Shown here: in pieces, positions 47,031 through 56,184 of the stretch
Position numbering within the stretch: position 1 is the stretch's first letter
How the letters are laid out: each line of letters begins with the position of its first letter
NCBI RefSeq assembly: GCF_947500045.1
Contig: NZ_CANMQQ010000011.1
Coordinates: 62,001-126,000, forward strand
DNA length: 64,000 bases
Direction of reading: 5' to 3'
DNA from: an uncultured Ruegeria sp.
GTDB taxonomy: Bacteria > Pseudomonadota > Alphaproteobacteria > Rhodobacterales > Rhodobacteraceae
Program-made: the position numbers and the translations under genes
The notes under the pieces: model-generated
What the model was told of the DNA's origin: nothing
Database searches by the model: none
What the model saw: the letters and a program-made list of their open reading frames with translations, nothing else

Positions 47031-47342
47031 TTACTCTATGAATACCAGCACGCGCCCATTTCCCACTCTAGTTTCGTAGGTTTGGAGATCTTCACATACC
47101 GGCGCCCTCAGAGCTTTTCCCGAGCGATAGTCGAATAGTCCATTATGCTTAGGGCACTCTATTTCATAGTCCATCACCAGACCGTCCGATAAATGCACTT
47201 GTTCATGTGTACAGAGACCATCGGTGCAATAGAACTCATCATCCACACTACGGAAAATTGCGTATGTTCGATCCTCGTGGTCCCAACGGATGACGTCTTC
47301 TTCCTCGACATCGTCTATTGCGCATACGTCAATCCAAGGCAT
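47031..47342 (-). CDS. Rieske [2Fe-2S] ferredoxin, MocE-like
   Basis: A 103-residue ferredoxin with both Rieske cluster motifs: C-T-H (Cys44, His46) and C-P-K-H (Cys63, His66), and the ECPKHNGLFD block of bacterial oxygenase ferredoxins. Its start shares a TAATG junction with the stop of the desaturase-like gene, so both are co-translated. In rhizobial rhizopine loci MocE feeds electrons to MocD; the same is expected here. No reductase (MocF) is encoded nearby. Confidence 0.85.
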   Translation of the reverse strand: MPWIDVCAIDDVEEEDVIRWDHEDRTYAIFRSVDDEFYCTDGLCTHEQVHLSDGLVMDYEIECPKHNGLFDYRSGKALRAPVCEDLQTYETRVGNGRVLVFIE

Positions 47343-48502
47343 TACATTCCTCCCCGATCACTACTCACAGCTCCTGCGTTTCGCTCGGGAACTGCCTTGT
47401 GCAAATGATCTCGATATGGGCGTGCCGTTGGCGGAAGCGTTTTACGAATTGCGTAATTTGGATCTACTCGCTGCTTCATGACGGAGCCCATCATTTCTTT
47501 GTAGCCATCCCAAATCGAGGTGTTCGGAGGTGGCAGATCATCCTTGATCATTTCATGAAGCGCTGGAAGAGAATAATATGGAACCATCGGGAACATATGA
47601 TGCTCGATATGGTAATTCATGTTCCAGTAAATCCATTGGCTGATCGGGTTCATGTAAAGCGTTCGGGAATTCAACCGGTGATCAAGAACGTTCTCGGCCA
47701 GGCCTCCATGCTGAAGAAGCCCCGTCATTACAAAATGCCAGCATCCATAGACCCGAGGGCCACCTATCAAAAGTATGGGTATCAGGGATTTCCATGCGGC
47801 CCCTGAGACGAGCAAAACAAATGAAATCAGCAAGACAGCGGCGTAGATTGCAATGTGAACCCGCGCCCAAAATATCGCTTTGTGCCATTGGCTTTCCGGG
47901 ATGTAATCCTTCTCTTCTTGTGACAAGTTCGCCATGGCATTTCGCATCAAAGTTTTGAGTGAAATCCAAGTCTCAACAATCCCTACAAATGCTAACGCCT
48001 TCAAGATCAGGTTGATCGGATGTATCCACGCTATTTCCGGATCGCGGCCAACAATAATCGTGTCGGTGTGATGCCGCGCGTGGCTCCAACGCCAATTGAC
48101 CGGGTTTCGCATGATCTGGAAGGACGCGATGTGATACACAACGTCATTCATCCAACGGGTTCGAAACGCTGTTCCGTGTCCACATTCGTGCCAACGGCTG
48201 TCGCAGGCAGAACCGTATACGACCCCGTATGCAAACCAGAAAGGTACGCAAAGCCAACTACCCCAGAAGTACAACCCGCCAGCCGCAAAAACAAAATGCA
48301 GAGCGATCCAGATCACGGTATCGCGAATGGCCGGAGCGTCCCTGCGTTTCATGAGCAGTTTCAGTTTCTTACGAGGAATCTCGCTGTGATACCACTCTGC
48401 GGCAGACAAACCGTTTTCTATCGCTTGACGCGTATTGGCACCGGTCAGTGAATAGTCGCGAACGGAAAACTCAAAGCCAATGGGTGCAGTCGATCTACTC
48501 AT
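47342..48502 (-). CDS. Membrane di-iron oxygenase of the fatty acid desaturase superfamily, MocD-like
   Basis: This 386-residue protein has four or more membrane helices and the His boxes that bind two irons: HECGH (105-109), HARHH (141-145), HIEHH (298-302), with an extra His265 in QHGGLAEN. NPVNWRWSHARHH and the spacing match MocD, the hydrocarbon-oxygenase-like protein of rhizopine catabolism, which with a Rieske ferredoxin removes the O-methyl group of 3-O-methyl-scyllo-inosamine. It is adjacent to the mocE-like gene and downstream of the LacI gene. An O-methylated sugar or cyclitol substrate is inferred; other hydroxylations are possible. Start ATG 48502 with GAGAGGG upstream. Confidence 0.78.
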   Translation of the reverse strand: MSRSTAPIGFEFSVRDYSLTGANTRQAIENGLSAAEWYHSEIPRKKLKLLMKRRDAPAIRDTVIWIALHFVFAAGGLYFWGSWLCVPFWFAYGVVYGSACDSRWHECGHGTAFRTRWMNDVVYHIASFQIMRNPVNWRWSHARHHTDTIIVGRDPEIAWIHPINLILKALAFVGIVETWISLKTLMRNAMANLSQEEKDYIPESQWHKAIFWARVHIAIYAAVLLISFVLLVSGAAWKSLIPILLIGGPRVYGCWHFVMTGLLQHGGLAENVLDHRLNSRTLYMNPISQWIYWNMNYHIEHHMFPMVPYYSLPALHEMIKDDLPPPNTSIWDGYKEMMGSVMKQRVDPNYAIRKTLPPTARPYRDHLHKAVPERNAGAVSSDRGGM

Positions 48503-48578
48503 ACGCCCTCTCTATCGTTCATAGCGTTTCCCTCGAGTCTTTCTTGACCTTACCAAAATCGCCTCGGTTTAATGCTCG

Positions 48579-49607
48579 TTAACTGGGCGGTGCGGTGCTT
48601 GCCCGTATTACCAGTTCGACGGGAAGCGTCGAATTCGATGGAAGAGCATGGCTTGTGGTCGCCACTTTGCCCAGCAAGACTTCTGCTGCCCTGCGACCTA
48701 GTTGATGCCGGTCTTGTCGGATTGTTGTCAGTGCAGGAACGTAAGATCTGGACATTTCAATGTCGTCGAAGCCGACGACCGAAATATCACCGGGCACCTT
48801 CAACCCACCCGCGACCAACCCAGAGATCAATCCAAAGGCAACCATATCCGCAGCGCAGAATACTGCCGTTGGGCGCTCATCCATCTCAAGTATTTTTCTG
48901 GCAGCTTCATGCCCAGATTCCAAAGAAAAGTCGCCCCTTATGATCCATTCGGGCCGTGCTGGAAGCTTCAGGCGCGTCCGTTCTTGAACCATGCCTTCGC
49001 GCCGTGCTGTCGTCAGGACATTCCCATCGGGGCCAGTTACATGCGCTATTTTCTTGTGGCCCAAATCATGCAGGTGCCTGATCGCCAATCGTGCACCCTC
49101 AGGGTTGTCGCTGGAAATCACTGGAAAGGCCTCGCCTTCTACCCACTCACACAGAAATACGATACGGTCGTCTGCTCCGTATGTGACACATTGCTGAAGC
49201 GCATCAGATGATATTCCGCCATCCAATGAAATTGCGCCGTCTATCCGGCCATCCCGAAAGTACCCGGCAAGTGTTTCTTCCTGCAGCGGGCTACTTTCGG
49301 TATCGGTGATCAGAACGGCATAATCCGAGCCCGCAAACCCCTCGCTAATACCGGCAAGTATGCCCGAATAGAAAGGTTTGCCAAGATTGGGAACAAGGAT
49401 TAGCACGGCCCCCGCCCTTTTCATCCGCAGGTTCCGGGCAGCCTGATTGACGCGATATCCCGTTTCGCGGATAGCATCCAAAACGGCCACACGAGTTGAT
49501 TTTGACACCAGGTCGGGATTGGACAGAACACGACTGACAGTGGCTGTCGACACCCGCGATACACGTGCGACGTCCTGTATTGTGGCGGGTTTGTGCATCT
49601 TGCTCAT
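48579..49607 (-). CDS. LacI-family transcriptional regulator
   Basis: A 342-residue repressor-type protein. The N-terminal headpiece has TIQDVARVSRVSTATVSRVLSN (residues 9-30) and the hinge helix near NQAARNLRM. The effector domain is of the ribose/galactose periplasmic-binding type, ending with the typical ISVVGFDDIEMSRSYVPALTT block. It faces the plus-strand catabolic/import operon across 178 bp that contain two LacI-type operators and likely controls both arms, including itself. Confidence 0.9.
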   Translation of the reverse strand: MSKMHKPATIQDVARVSRVSTATVSRVLSNPDLVSKSTRVAVLDAIRETGYRVNQAARNLRMKRAGAVLILVPNLGKPFYSGILAGISEGFAGSDYAVLITDTESSPLQEETLAGYFRDGRIDGAISLDGGISSDALQQCVTYGADDRIVFLCEWVEGEAFPVISSDNPEGARLAIRHLHDLGHKKIAHVTGPDGNVLTTARREGMVQERTRLKLPARPEWIIRGDFSLESGHEAARKILEMDERPTAVFCAADMVAFGLISGLVAGGLKVPGDISVVGFDDIEMSRSYVPALTTIRQDRHQLGRRAAEVLLGKVATTSHALPSNSTLPVELVIRASTAPPS

Positions 49608-49658
49608 GGCTTGGCAGTCGATTTCTGGCTTGACTCGAATCTCATGTGATGCCGATTA

Positions 49659-49672
49659 TGTAATCGATTACA
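49659..49672. promoter_or_regulatory. LacI-type operator 1 (perfect palindrome)
   Basis: TGTAATCGATTACA is a perfect 14-bp palindrome with the central CG of LacI-family operators. It lies 51 bp from the LacI start, between the divergent genes. Confidence 0.75.
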
Positions 49673-49700
49673 GTTTTTGGAAAGCCGATTTTTCCCGGGA

Positions 49701-49714
49701 TGTAATCGTTTGCA
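49701..49714. promoter_or_regulatory. LacI-type operator 2 (near-palindrome)
   Basis: TGTAATCGTTTGCA resembles operator 1, with the same left half and central CG. The two sites are 42 bp apart centre to centre, four helical turns, so a tetramer or two dimers could bind on one DNA face. Confidence 0.65.
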
Positions 49715-49785
49715 AAATGATTTCGTTCATCATGGGGGAAGTGATGTCATCCAGTTTCAGACACTTTCGAAAGCCGGGCACTTAG

Positions 49786-50514
49786 ATGACCGCCAAGGCC
49801 TCCTTCGATTTCACCGGAGCAAATGTTCTGGTGATTGGTGCAAGCCGGGCGGGTATTGGCGCTGCGATTGCACGGGCGTTTCAAAACGCCGGGGCGGCTG
49901 TTGAAATCACGGGTGTGGAACCGGAATGCATCGAAGAGGACGCCGCCCGGTTTGCCTACACTCAACTTGATGTCACCGACACAAACGAAGTCTACGATTT
50001 CGCAAGCACTCGCGACCATATTGACGTCTTAGTCAACTGCGCTGCGGTCACTCAGCGTGGCAAGGAAATGACTCCCGGATTCTTCTCCCACGTATTGGAC
50101 GTAAATCTGACCGGGTCTTTTCGTTGCGCCGAAGCGTTGCACCCTGCCCTTTCCGGCGCAAAAGGACGCATCATCAATGTGGCCTCAATGTATGCGCGCT
50201 TTGGATCGCCACGAAACCCAGCTTATGGCGCATCAAAAGCCGGTGTAGAACAACTGACAAAATCATTGGCGATCGCGTGGGCCAAGGACGGTATTCGGGT
50301 GAATGCAATTGCGCCTGGATTTGTGGTGACAGAGCAATCTGCCCGGGCCCGAGAAGATTCTAGTTTCACAACGGCCATCGAAGACCGCACACCATTGGCG
50401 CGTTGGGGTCATCCTGAGGACATCGCTGGCACAGCCTTGTTTCTCGCATCGGATGCGGCGGCCTTTGTGACAGGCGCCTGCGTGATCGTGGACGGAGGGT
50501 ATTCGGTTGTTTGA
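49786..50514 (+). CDS. Short-chain dehydrogenase/reductase
   Basis: A 242-residue classical SDR. The Rossmann motif is GASRAGIGAAIA (residues 18-29), NCAAVTQ follows, the catalytic Ser lies in NVASMYARFG, and Tyr and Lys lie in YGASKAG. The C-terminus ends VTGACVIVDGGYSVV, as usual. It should oxidise a hydroxyl of a sugar or cyclitol with NAD(P). It is the first gene of the plus-strand operon; a stop codon directly before ATG 49786 fixes the start. Ribosome binding site is poor. Confidence 0.85.
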   Translation: MTAKASFDFTGANVLVIGASRAGIGAAIARAFQNAGAAVEITGVEPECIEEDAARFAYTQLDVTDTNEVYDFASTRDHIDVLVNCAAVTQRGKEMTPGFFSHVLDVNLTGSFRCAEALHPALSGAKGRIINVASMYARFGSPRNPAYGASKAGVEQLTKSLAIAWAKDGIRVNAIAPGFVVTEQSARAREDSSFTTAIEDRTPLARWGHPEDIAGTALFLASDAAAFVTGACVIVDGGYSVV

Positions 50515-50526
50515 CAGGAGCGCACG

Positions 50527-51681
50527 ATGAGTGACATCGCAAAAATCCGCGCTGCGGTGATCGGGACCGGATTCATAGGAACGGTGCATGTTCAGGCCCT
50601 TCGGCGTCTGGGTGTAGATGTGAGAGGTGTTCTTGGATCATCGCCAGAGCGTGGCCGGGAACGGGCGCGCGAAATGAGCGTTCCACGCGCCTTTGACACA
50701 CTGGATGACCTATTGGCGGATAAAAATGTCGATGTCGTACATGTAACGACCCCTAATCACGCACATTATCCGCAGGTGAAATCGATCCTGGCTGCAGGCA
50801 AACACGTCATCTGCGAGAAACCCCTTGCTATGACATCCGCTGAAAGCGCTGAAATGGTCGACCTTGCCAAGGCTTCTGGCAAAGTTGCAGCGGTTTGTTA
50901 CAACATTCGCTTTTATCCACTGAACCAACAGGCCCACGGCATGGTCATGGCAGGGGATCTGGGTGATATCCGTTTTGTTACCGGACACTACCATCAGGAC
51001 TGGCTTGCCAAACCCACCGACTGGAACTGGCGGCTGGAAAGCGAAATGGGCGGCACGCTGCGATCGGTCGGTGACATTGGAACGCATTGGGTTGACCTGA
51101 CAAGCTTTGTCACCGGCTTGAAAGCCACGTCGGTCTTGGCAGAGCTGACAACCTTCATCCCGGAACGCCAGAAACCTCTTGGCCCGGTTGAGACATTCGC
51201 CAGCGGAACCGGTGAAACCGAAAGTGTGCATATCGATACCGATGATGCCGCCATGATCCTAATTCGGTACGAAAACGGAGCGCGCGGTGTGATGAGCACC
51301 TCCCAGGTGAACATCGGCCGAAAGAACTCATTGCAGTGGGACATTGCAGGAGCCAAAGCCAGCGCCGCTTGGGACAGCGAAACACCCGATCATCTATTCA
51401 TTGGACATCGCGATGCACCAAACCAGACCCTGATGCGTGACTTCACCTTGATGAACGAACCGGGGGTCGCAGCTGCCACATTGCCACCTGGCCATGTCGA
51501 AGGTTTCGCAGATTCCTTCGTCAACTTTTTTCGGGCGGTCTACGCAGATGTCACGGCAGGCGGGCGTCAACAAAACAGCACATGGGCCACATTTGAAGAT
51601 GGCCATTACGAGATGCGGTTCTGCGATGCGGTTGTGAAATCGGCGCATGAGAGCCGGTGGGTGGAATTGAGCGAGATTTGA
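50527..51681 (+). CDS. Gfo/Idh/MocA-family oxidoreductase 1
   Basis: The 384-residue protein has an N-terminal Rossmann domain (AVIGTGFIGTVH, residues 10-21) and the catalytic Lys in CEKPLAM near residue 100. Family residues GDIGTHWVDL (with Asp and His for substrate binding) follow near 185. Members oxidise myo-inositol, inosamines, glucose or related sugars. In rhizopine loci MocA belongs to this family. A ribosome binding site (AGGAGCG) lies before ATG 50527. It is one of three such enzymes in this operon. Confidence 0.87.
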   Translation: MSDIAKIRAAVIGTGFIGTVHVQALRRLGVDVRGVLGSSPERGRERAREMSVPRAFDTLDDLLADKNVDVVHVTTPNHAHYPQVKSILAAGKHVICEKPLAMTSAESAEMVDLAKASGKVAAVCYNIRFYPLNQQAHGMVMAGDLGDIRFVTGHYHQDWLAKPTDWNWRLESEMGGTLRSVGDIGTHWVDLTSFVTGLKATSVLAELTTFIPERQKPLGPVETFASGTGETESVHIDTDDAAMILIRYENGARGVMSTSQVNIGRKNSLQWDIAGAKASAAWDSETPDHLFIGHRDAPNQTLMRDFTLMNEPGVAAATLPPGHVEGFADSFVNFFRAVYADVTAGGRQQNSTWATFEDGHYEMRFCDAVVKSAHESRWVELSEI

Positions 51682-51691
51682 AGGTGACGAC

Positions 51692-52606
51692 ATGAAACTG
51701 GGCTTACTGACAGCACCATTCGAAGACACTCAACTGAAAGAGGTAGCGAGCTGGGCAGGCGCCAATGGCTTTTCGACCATGGAGGTTGCCTGCTGGCCTG
51801 CGGCAGGTGGCGAGCAACGGCGTTATGCCGGAACCAGCCACATCAATGTGGACGGTCTTTCCGCGGACCAGGGTAGTGAAATTATCGCAGAACTTAGAGA
51901 GCACGGGATCGAGGTTTCTGGTCTCGGATACTATCCTAACCCATTGCACACCGATGCAGGCCATCGGGCTGAAGTCATTGGGCATCTGAAGAAAGTAATC
52001 ACCGCTGCTGGTGTGATGGGTATCAAAGTTGTCAACACATTCGTTGGCGGAGACCGCACACTGAACCTCGACGCGAACTGGGACCGAGCCACCGAAATTT
52101 TCGACCCTATCGTCCAGCACGCACGAGACGCAGGAGTGCGCCTGTGCTTCGAGAATTGTCCAATGATCTTCAGCCAAGACGAATGGCCCGGAGGTCACAA
52201 CATTGCCTATTCGCCAAAAATCTGGCGGCGGATTTTTGAGGAATGGGGCGATGCGGTTGGAATGAATTTCGACCCGTCGCATCTGATCTGGCAGTTCATC
52301 GATCAAACACGCTTTATCAAGGAATTCGGTCCTCACATGGCCCATGTCCACGCCAAGGATGTGATGGTCGATCAGGACGGGCTCTATGAAAACGGGGTGA
52401 TGTCAACAGGTATGGGATGGCAAATCCCGAGACTTTGTGGGCTGGGCGATGTGGACTGGTCTGATTTCTTTTCTGGCCTTTACCGCGTCGGATACGACGG
52501 TCCGATCATCATCGAGCATGAAGACAGGTTGTTCGAAGGGGCAGACGAAAAGGTCAAACGGGGTTTCCTGCTGGCGCGGGATGTACTGTCGCCATTCATC
52601 AAGTGA
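51692..52606 (+). CDS. Sugar phosphate isomerase/epimerase (AP endonuclease 2 TIM barrel), IolE/MocC-like
   Basis: A 304-residue TIM-barrel protein of the xylose-isomerase-like/AP endonuclease 2 family. GLGYYPNPLH, CFENCP and MNFDPSHLIWQ follow the metal-binding Glu, Asp and His positions, and MAHVHAKDVM is the next His block. The C-terminal IIEHEDRLFEGADE has the last metal-binding Glu. The family isomerises or dehydrates sugars and inosose; MocC of rhizobia is a relative. The gene lies between the first dehydrogenase and the binding-protein gene. Confidence 0.8.
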   Translation: MKLGLLTAPFEDTQLKEVASWAGANGFSTMEVACWPAAGGEQRRYAGTSHINVDGLSADQGSEIIAELREHGIEVSGLGYYPNPLHTDAGHRAEVIGHLKKVITAAGVMGIKVVNTFVGGDRTLNLDANWDRATEIFDPIVQHARDAGVRLCFENCPMIFSQDEWPGGHNIAYSPKIWRRIFEEWGDAVGMNFDPSHLIWQFIDQTRFIKEFGPHMAHVHAKDVMVDQDGLYENGVMSTGMGWQIPRLCGLGDVDWSDFFSGLYRVGYDGPIIIEHEDRLFEGADEKVKRGFLLARDVLSPFIK

Positions 52607-52650
52607 AGAAATTATCAAATTTGAAATAACTAAACCGGGAGGAAAATGAA

Positions 52651-53688
52651 ATGAAAAACCTACTCTATGGCGTGGCTGCAATCGCGGTTTCAGCGTCTAT
52701 TTCAACCATGGCAATAGCTGATGGGCACAAGCAGTACACCATCGGTGTGTCCAACACCGTTCAAGGCAATGGCTGGCGCGAACAGATGATCTGCGCCATG
52801 CGGGCTCAAGCTCTGGTCGAAGCCGATGTGACAAATCTGATCGTTGCGCATCGCAACACGGATTCAGCCGGGCAGCTGGAAGACATCAACAATCTGATTG
52901 AAGCGGGTGTCGACGCAATCGTTCTGAACCCGTCCAACCCTGATGCTTTGAACTCTGCGCTGGAAAAGGCAATGTCTCAGGACATCGTCGTTGTTGCCGT
53001 GGATGCGGGCGTTTCGGCTGATGGTGCCTACATTCTGTCAAACAATCAGGAAGAATACGCCTACCTTGGTGCCAAGTGGTTGTTTGAACAGCTCGGTGGC
53101 AAAGGTGACGTTGTATATATGCGCGGTATCGCTGGCGTCTCAGCCGATACAGATCGTGACAATGGCTTTAAACGCGCCTTGGCAGAACATCCCGACATCA
53201 ATGTGGTGCATGAAGTTTTCACCGGCTGGCAGCAGGATCAGGGCAAGCAACAAATCTTTGATTACCTAGCCACCGGTATCCCGTTTGACGGTGTCTGGAC
53301 CAGCGGTATCGACAACGTAATCGTCGACGCATTCACCGAATCCGGTGCACCTTTGGTGCCGATCGTCGGCGCAGACAACGCGGGCTTTGTTCAATACTTG
53401 ACCGAGGTTGAGGGCCTGAACGGTGCGGCGGTGACAAATCCCGGCTCGGTTGGCGGCGCAGGCATTGCACTGGCTGTCGACATTCTGAACGGCAAGGCAC
53501 CTGAGAACAAAACCGTTCTTGTAGATCCTGTGCTTTGGGAGAATGCGACGGACGCAGGCCGTGAAACGATTACAGCGGCTCAGAATCCTAACCTGGACCC
53601 AGAGTGGCCTGTTTCAGTGACCGTTCCCGGCTGGACCGACTACACGATGGAACAGATCATCGACTGTAAGGGACCCGGCGAGGGCTGA
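52651..53688 (+). CDS. Ribose-type ABC sugar-binding protein (RbsB/MocB-like)
   Basis: This 345-residue periplasmic binding protein has a signal peptide of about 24 residues (AIAVSASISTMAIADG) and the family start IGVSNTVQGNGWREQM. INNLIEAGVDAIVLNPSNP and the DNAG/hinge region follow the RbsB plan. Rhizopine-binding MocB is in the same family. Strong ribosome binding site (GGGAGG). It is followed by a hairpin and then by ATPase and permease genes. Ligand inferred to be a sugar or cyclitol. Confidence 0.85.
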   Translation: MKNLLYGVAAIAVSASISTMAIADGHKQYTIGVSNTVQGNGWREQMICAMRAQALVEADVTNLIVAHRNTDSAGQLEDINNLIEAGVDAIVLNPSNPDALNSALEKAMSQDIVVVAVDAGVSADGAYILSNNQEEYAYLGAKWLFEQLGGKGDVVYMRGIAGVSADTDRDNGFKRALAEHPDINVVHEVFTGWQQDQGKQQIFDYLATGIPFDGVWTSGIDNVIVDAFTESGAPLVPIVGADNAGFVQYLTEVEGLNGAAVTNPGSVGGAGIALAVDILNGKAPENKTVLVDPVLWENATDAGRETITAAQNPNLDPEWPVSVTVPGWTDYTMEQIIDCKGPGEG

Positions 53689-53701
53689 CCCCAACTGACT
53701 G

Positions 53702-53729
53702 GCCGTCCGCCCTTAGCTGGGCGGATGGC
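53702..53729. terminator. Intercistronic hairpin after the sugar-binding-protein gene
   Basis: An 11-bp stem with one mismatch (GCCGTCCGCCC at 53702-53712 with GGGCGGATGGC at 53719-53729) and a 6-base loop. No U-run follows, so it probably stabilises the upstream message rather than ending transcription. Confidence 0.6.
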
Positions 53730-53761
53730 AACTCCAATACACTCGGTATTCAAGGGCTTCC

Positions 53762-55246
53762 ATGAGCAGTACACCACTTCTCGACGCGTCTGACGTGGCC
53801 AAAAGTTTTGGCGCCGTGCGCGCATTGACGAATGCCCATCTTACGGTTGCCGAAGGCGAAATCGTCGCCTTGATGGGTGCAAATGGCGCTGGCAAGTCCA
53901 CTTTCGTCAAAATCATTACCGGTGCCCTGAAACCCGACGCTGGACAGGTGTTGATCAGGGGCAAACAGGCCTTTGTCGGAAGTCCCGCCGAAGCCCGTCG
54001 ATCCGGTTTGGTGCCGGTATATCAGGAGCCCTCGCTCATTCCCGATCTCGACGTTTCCGATAATCTCAGACTGACAGACACACCTGTCGATCTGTTCCGG
54101 GACTGGGTTTCAGAGCTTGGAATAGAAGACCTGAAACTGTCGGCAATGATTGGCGATCTGCCACTTGCCACACTGCGGATCCTCGATCTGGCACGCGCAC
54201 TGGCTGTGGAACCGGACGTACTCTTGCTGGACGAAATGACCGCAGCGCTGCCGACAGACTTGGTTGAGCGCGTATTGAAGACCGTGCGGCGCAAAGCAAA
54301 TGACGGTATGGGGGTGATCTATGTTTCCCATCGCTTCACCGAGATTTCGGAATTGTGCGACCGGGCAACGGTGTTGCGGGATGGCATGTCAGTCGGAGAC
54401 CTGGACATTGAACCGGGCGTAGAAGAACGCGTTGTCGAGTTGATGTTGGGTCAGAAGATAGACATTGGAACACGTCAGGTCCTTCAAACAAATGAACCAC
54501 AGGCTAAGACACCGCGCCTGAGCATTAAGTCACTGGCGTTCGAACCCAGATTCTCGGACGTTTCGTTCGACTTGTTCCCCGGCGAAGTCCTAGGGGTGGT
54601 CGCGCTTGAGGGTCAGGGGCAGGATGAACTGTTTGAGGTTCTGGCGGGCTTTGATCGCCCGACTTCAGGATCAATGGAAGTTGATGGGACACCTGTAAAC
54701 TTCGCCCACCCTGCCGATGCCATTGCAGCCGGGATGACCTTCGTGCCGGGCGATCGTTCAGAGGCTCTGCTGGCGCAAAGGTCAGTCAAAGAAAACATCG
54801 CTCTGCCATTTTCAGCCCGGCTCAAGGACTGGGGGCCGTTAAAACTGCGGCATGAGCGCGATCGGGTCGCTTACGCGGTTGAGAAACTGCAGATCGACAC
54901 ACGCGCGCAGGGCGAGGTGCAAAGACTTTCAGGTGGCAACCAACAGAAAGTCACCATTGGCCGCTGGCTGGCGACAGGTGTTGAAACCCTGCTTTTATTC
55001 GATCCTACCCGTGGCATCGATGTGCGTACAAAGCGCCAGATTTACCCGCTTGTCCGTGAGTTGGCAGATCAAGGCGCGGCGGTTTTGTTCTACACATCTG
55101 AGCTGGAAGAAATTCCTCTTGCCTGTGACCGCGCGGTCGTAATCTTCAACGGGCGCGTGGTTGACGTGATAGATGCGGTCGACGCGGATGAGCAAACGCT
55201 GATGCGTGCGGCTTATGGCCTGACTGAGACGGAGGGCGCGGCGTGA
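53762..55246 (+). CDS. Ribose-type ABC transporter ATPase, duplicated (RbsA family)
   Basis: A 494-residue protein with two ABC halves. The first has Walker A GANGAGKST near 40 and Walker B LLLDEMTAALP; its signature is degenerate. The second has a weak Walker A (VALEGQGQDE) and an intact signature LSGGNQQK near 395, then LLFDPTRGID. This asymmetry is usual for RbsA/MglA/AraG. It energises the two RbsC-type permeases encoded after it, and overlaps the first by 4 bp. Confidence 0.9.
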   Translation: MSSTPLLDASDVAKSFGAVRALTNAHLTVAEGEIVALMGANGAGKSTFVKIITGALKPDAGQVLIRGKQAFVGSPAEARRSGLVPVYQEPSLIPDLDVSDNLRLTDTPVDLFRDWVSELGIEDLKLSAMIGDLPLATLRILDLARALAVEPDVLLLDEMTAALPTDLVERVLKTVRRKANDGMGVIYVSHRFTEISELCDRATVLRDGMSVGDLDIEPGVEERVVELMLGQKIDIGTRQVLQTNEPQAKTPRLSIKSLAFEPRFSDVSFDLFPGEVLGVVALEGQGQDELFEVLAGFDRPTSGSMEVDGTPVNFAHPADAIAAGMTFVPGDRSEALLAQRSVKENIALPFSARLKDWGPLKLRHERDRVAYAVEKLQIDTRAQGEVQRLSGGNQQKVTIGRWLATGVETLLLFDPTRGIDVRTKRQIYPLVRELADQGAAVLFYTSELEEIPLACDRAVVIFNGRVVDVIDAVDADEQTLMRAAYGLTETEGAA

Positions 55247-56184
55247 GCGGGGCCATCCGAAAACATGCATGGGTCATGGGGTTAGCGGTTCTTCTCGTGG
55301 TTCTTTTGACCATCACAAAATTGATACAGCCAACTTTCGGTGCGTCCGGACTGGAAAGTATTGCCCGCGCCGCCCTGCCCTTTGCTTTCGCAACCGCCGG
55401 TATGGCCATCGTCGTAATTGTCGGCGGTATCGACCTGTCTGTTGCGTCTATGATGGCGGTCTGTGCTGTGACTGCAGCCGTTCTGATGGAGCGCATGGCC
55501 GGTGCACCGGCCTTGTTTATCGTGTTGGGGGTCGGGCTTTTGATGGGGTTGATCAATGGCCTTTTGATCGTTGTAACGCGCGTGCCCGACATCGTTGTGA
55601 CGCTCGCCATGCTGTTTGTATGGGAAGGCGTCGCGCTGTTGATCCTTGAGACTCCGGGCGGCGCGACTGCAGATTGGCTGGAACAGGCAATACGCGGTCA
55701 CTTTCTGTTCGACGGGCTGCCCAAGGCACTGCTTGTCATTGCCTTGGGCATCGCTGTTGTCTGGTTGCCAATCCGGCGCTCCAAACTCGGGCTCTCGATC
55801 TACGCCACCGGATCAGACGAGCTTGCCGCCTTCCGCTCTGGCGTTTCAGTGGGAAGAACAAAGATAGCGGCCTATGCGCTGTGCGGGCTGTTTTGTGCGA
55901 TGGGCGGTCTAAGCCTCGCTGCGCTGACCGGGATTGGAGAGCCAGTTCCAGGGCCGTATCTTATGGCCTCGGTCGCGGCCGTAGTACTTGGCGGTGTCGT
56001 GCTGGGCGGTGGCAAAGGCGGTCTGCTTGGGCCGATCATCGCGGTATTCGTTTTGCGGATCATTCGGACGATCCTGACATTGCTGGCCGTCGATCCAAAC
56101 GTGACCACGATTATCGAAGGCACGATTATGGTTCTCGTCGTCATGCTGGGCACGGCGGCTTCACTAAAGGGAGCCCGCCGATGA
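55243..56184 (+). CDS. Ribose-type ABC permease 1 (RbsC family)
   Basis: Start GTG 55243 (GTGA overlap with the ATPase stop) gives 313 residues with 8-10 predicted helices. IVGGIDLSVASMMAV is the RbsC signature (GGIDLSVG-like), and AAVVLGGVVLGGGKGG the late one. It is coupled to permease 2 by an ATGA overlap, so the importer probably uses a heterodimer. Confidence 0.9.
   Translation: MSGAIRKHAWVMGLAVLLVVLLTITKLIQPTFGASGLESIARAALPFAFATAGMAIVVIVGGIDLSVASMMAVCAVTAAVLMERMAGAPALFIVLGVGLLMGLINGLLIVVTRVPDIVVTLAMLFVWEGVALLILETPGGATADWLEQAIRGHFLFDGLPKALLVIALGIAVVWLPIRRSKLGLSIYATGSDELAAFRSGVSVGRTKIAAYALCGLFCAMGGLSLAALTGIGEPVPGPYLMASVAAVVLGGVVLGGGKGGLLGPIIAVFVLRIIRTILTLLAVDPNVTTIIEGTIMVLVVMLGTAASLKGARR

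Noticed and set aside
55674..56180. N-terminal extension of permease 2
   Set aside because: It overlaps permease 1 out of frame and is rich in Arg and Cys; the RbsC-like N-terminus begins at ATG 56181 in an ATGA junction.
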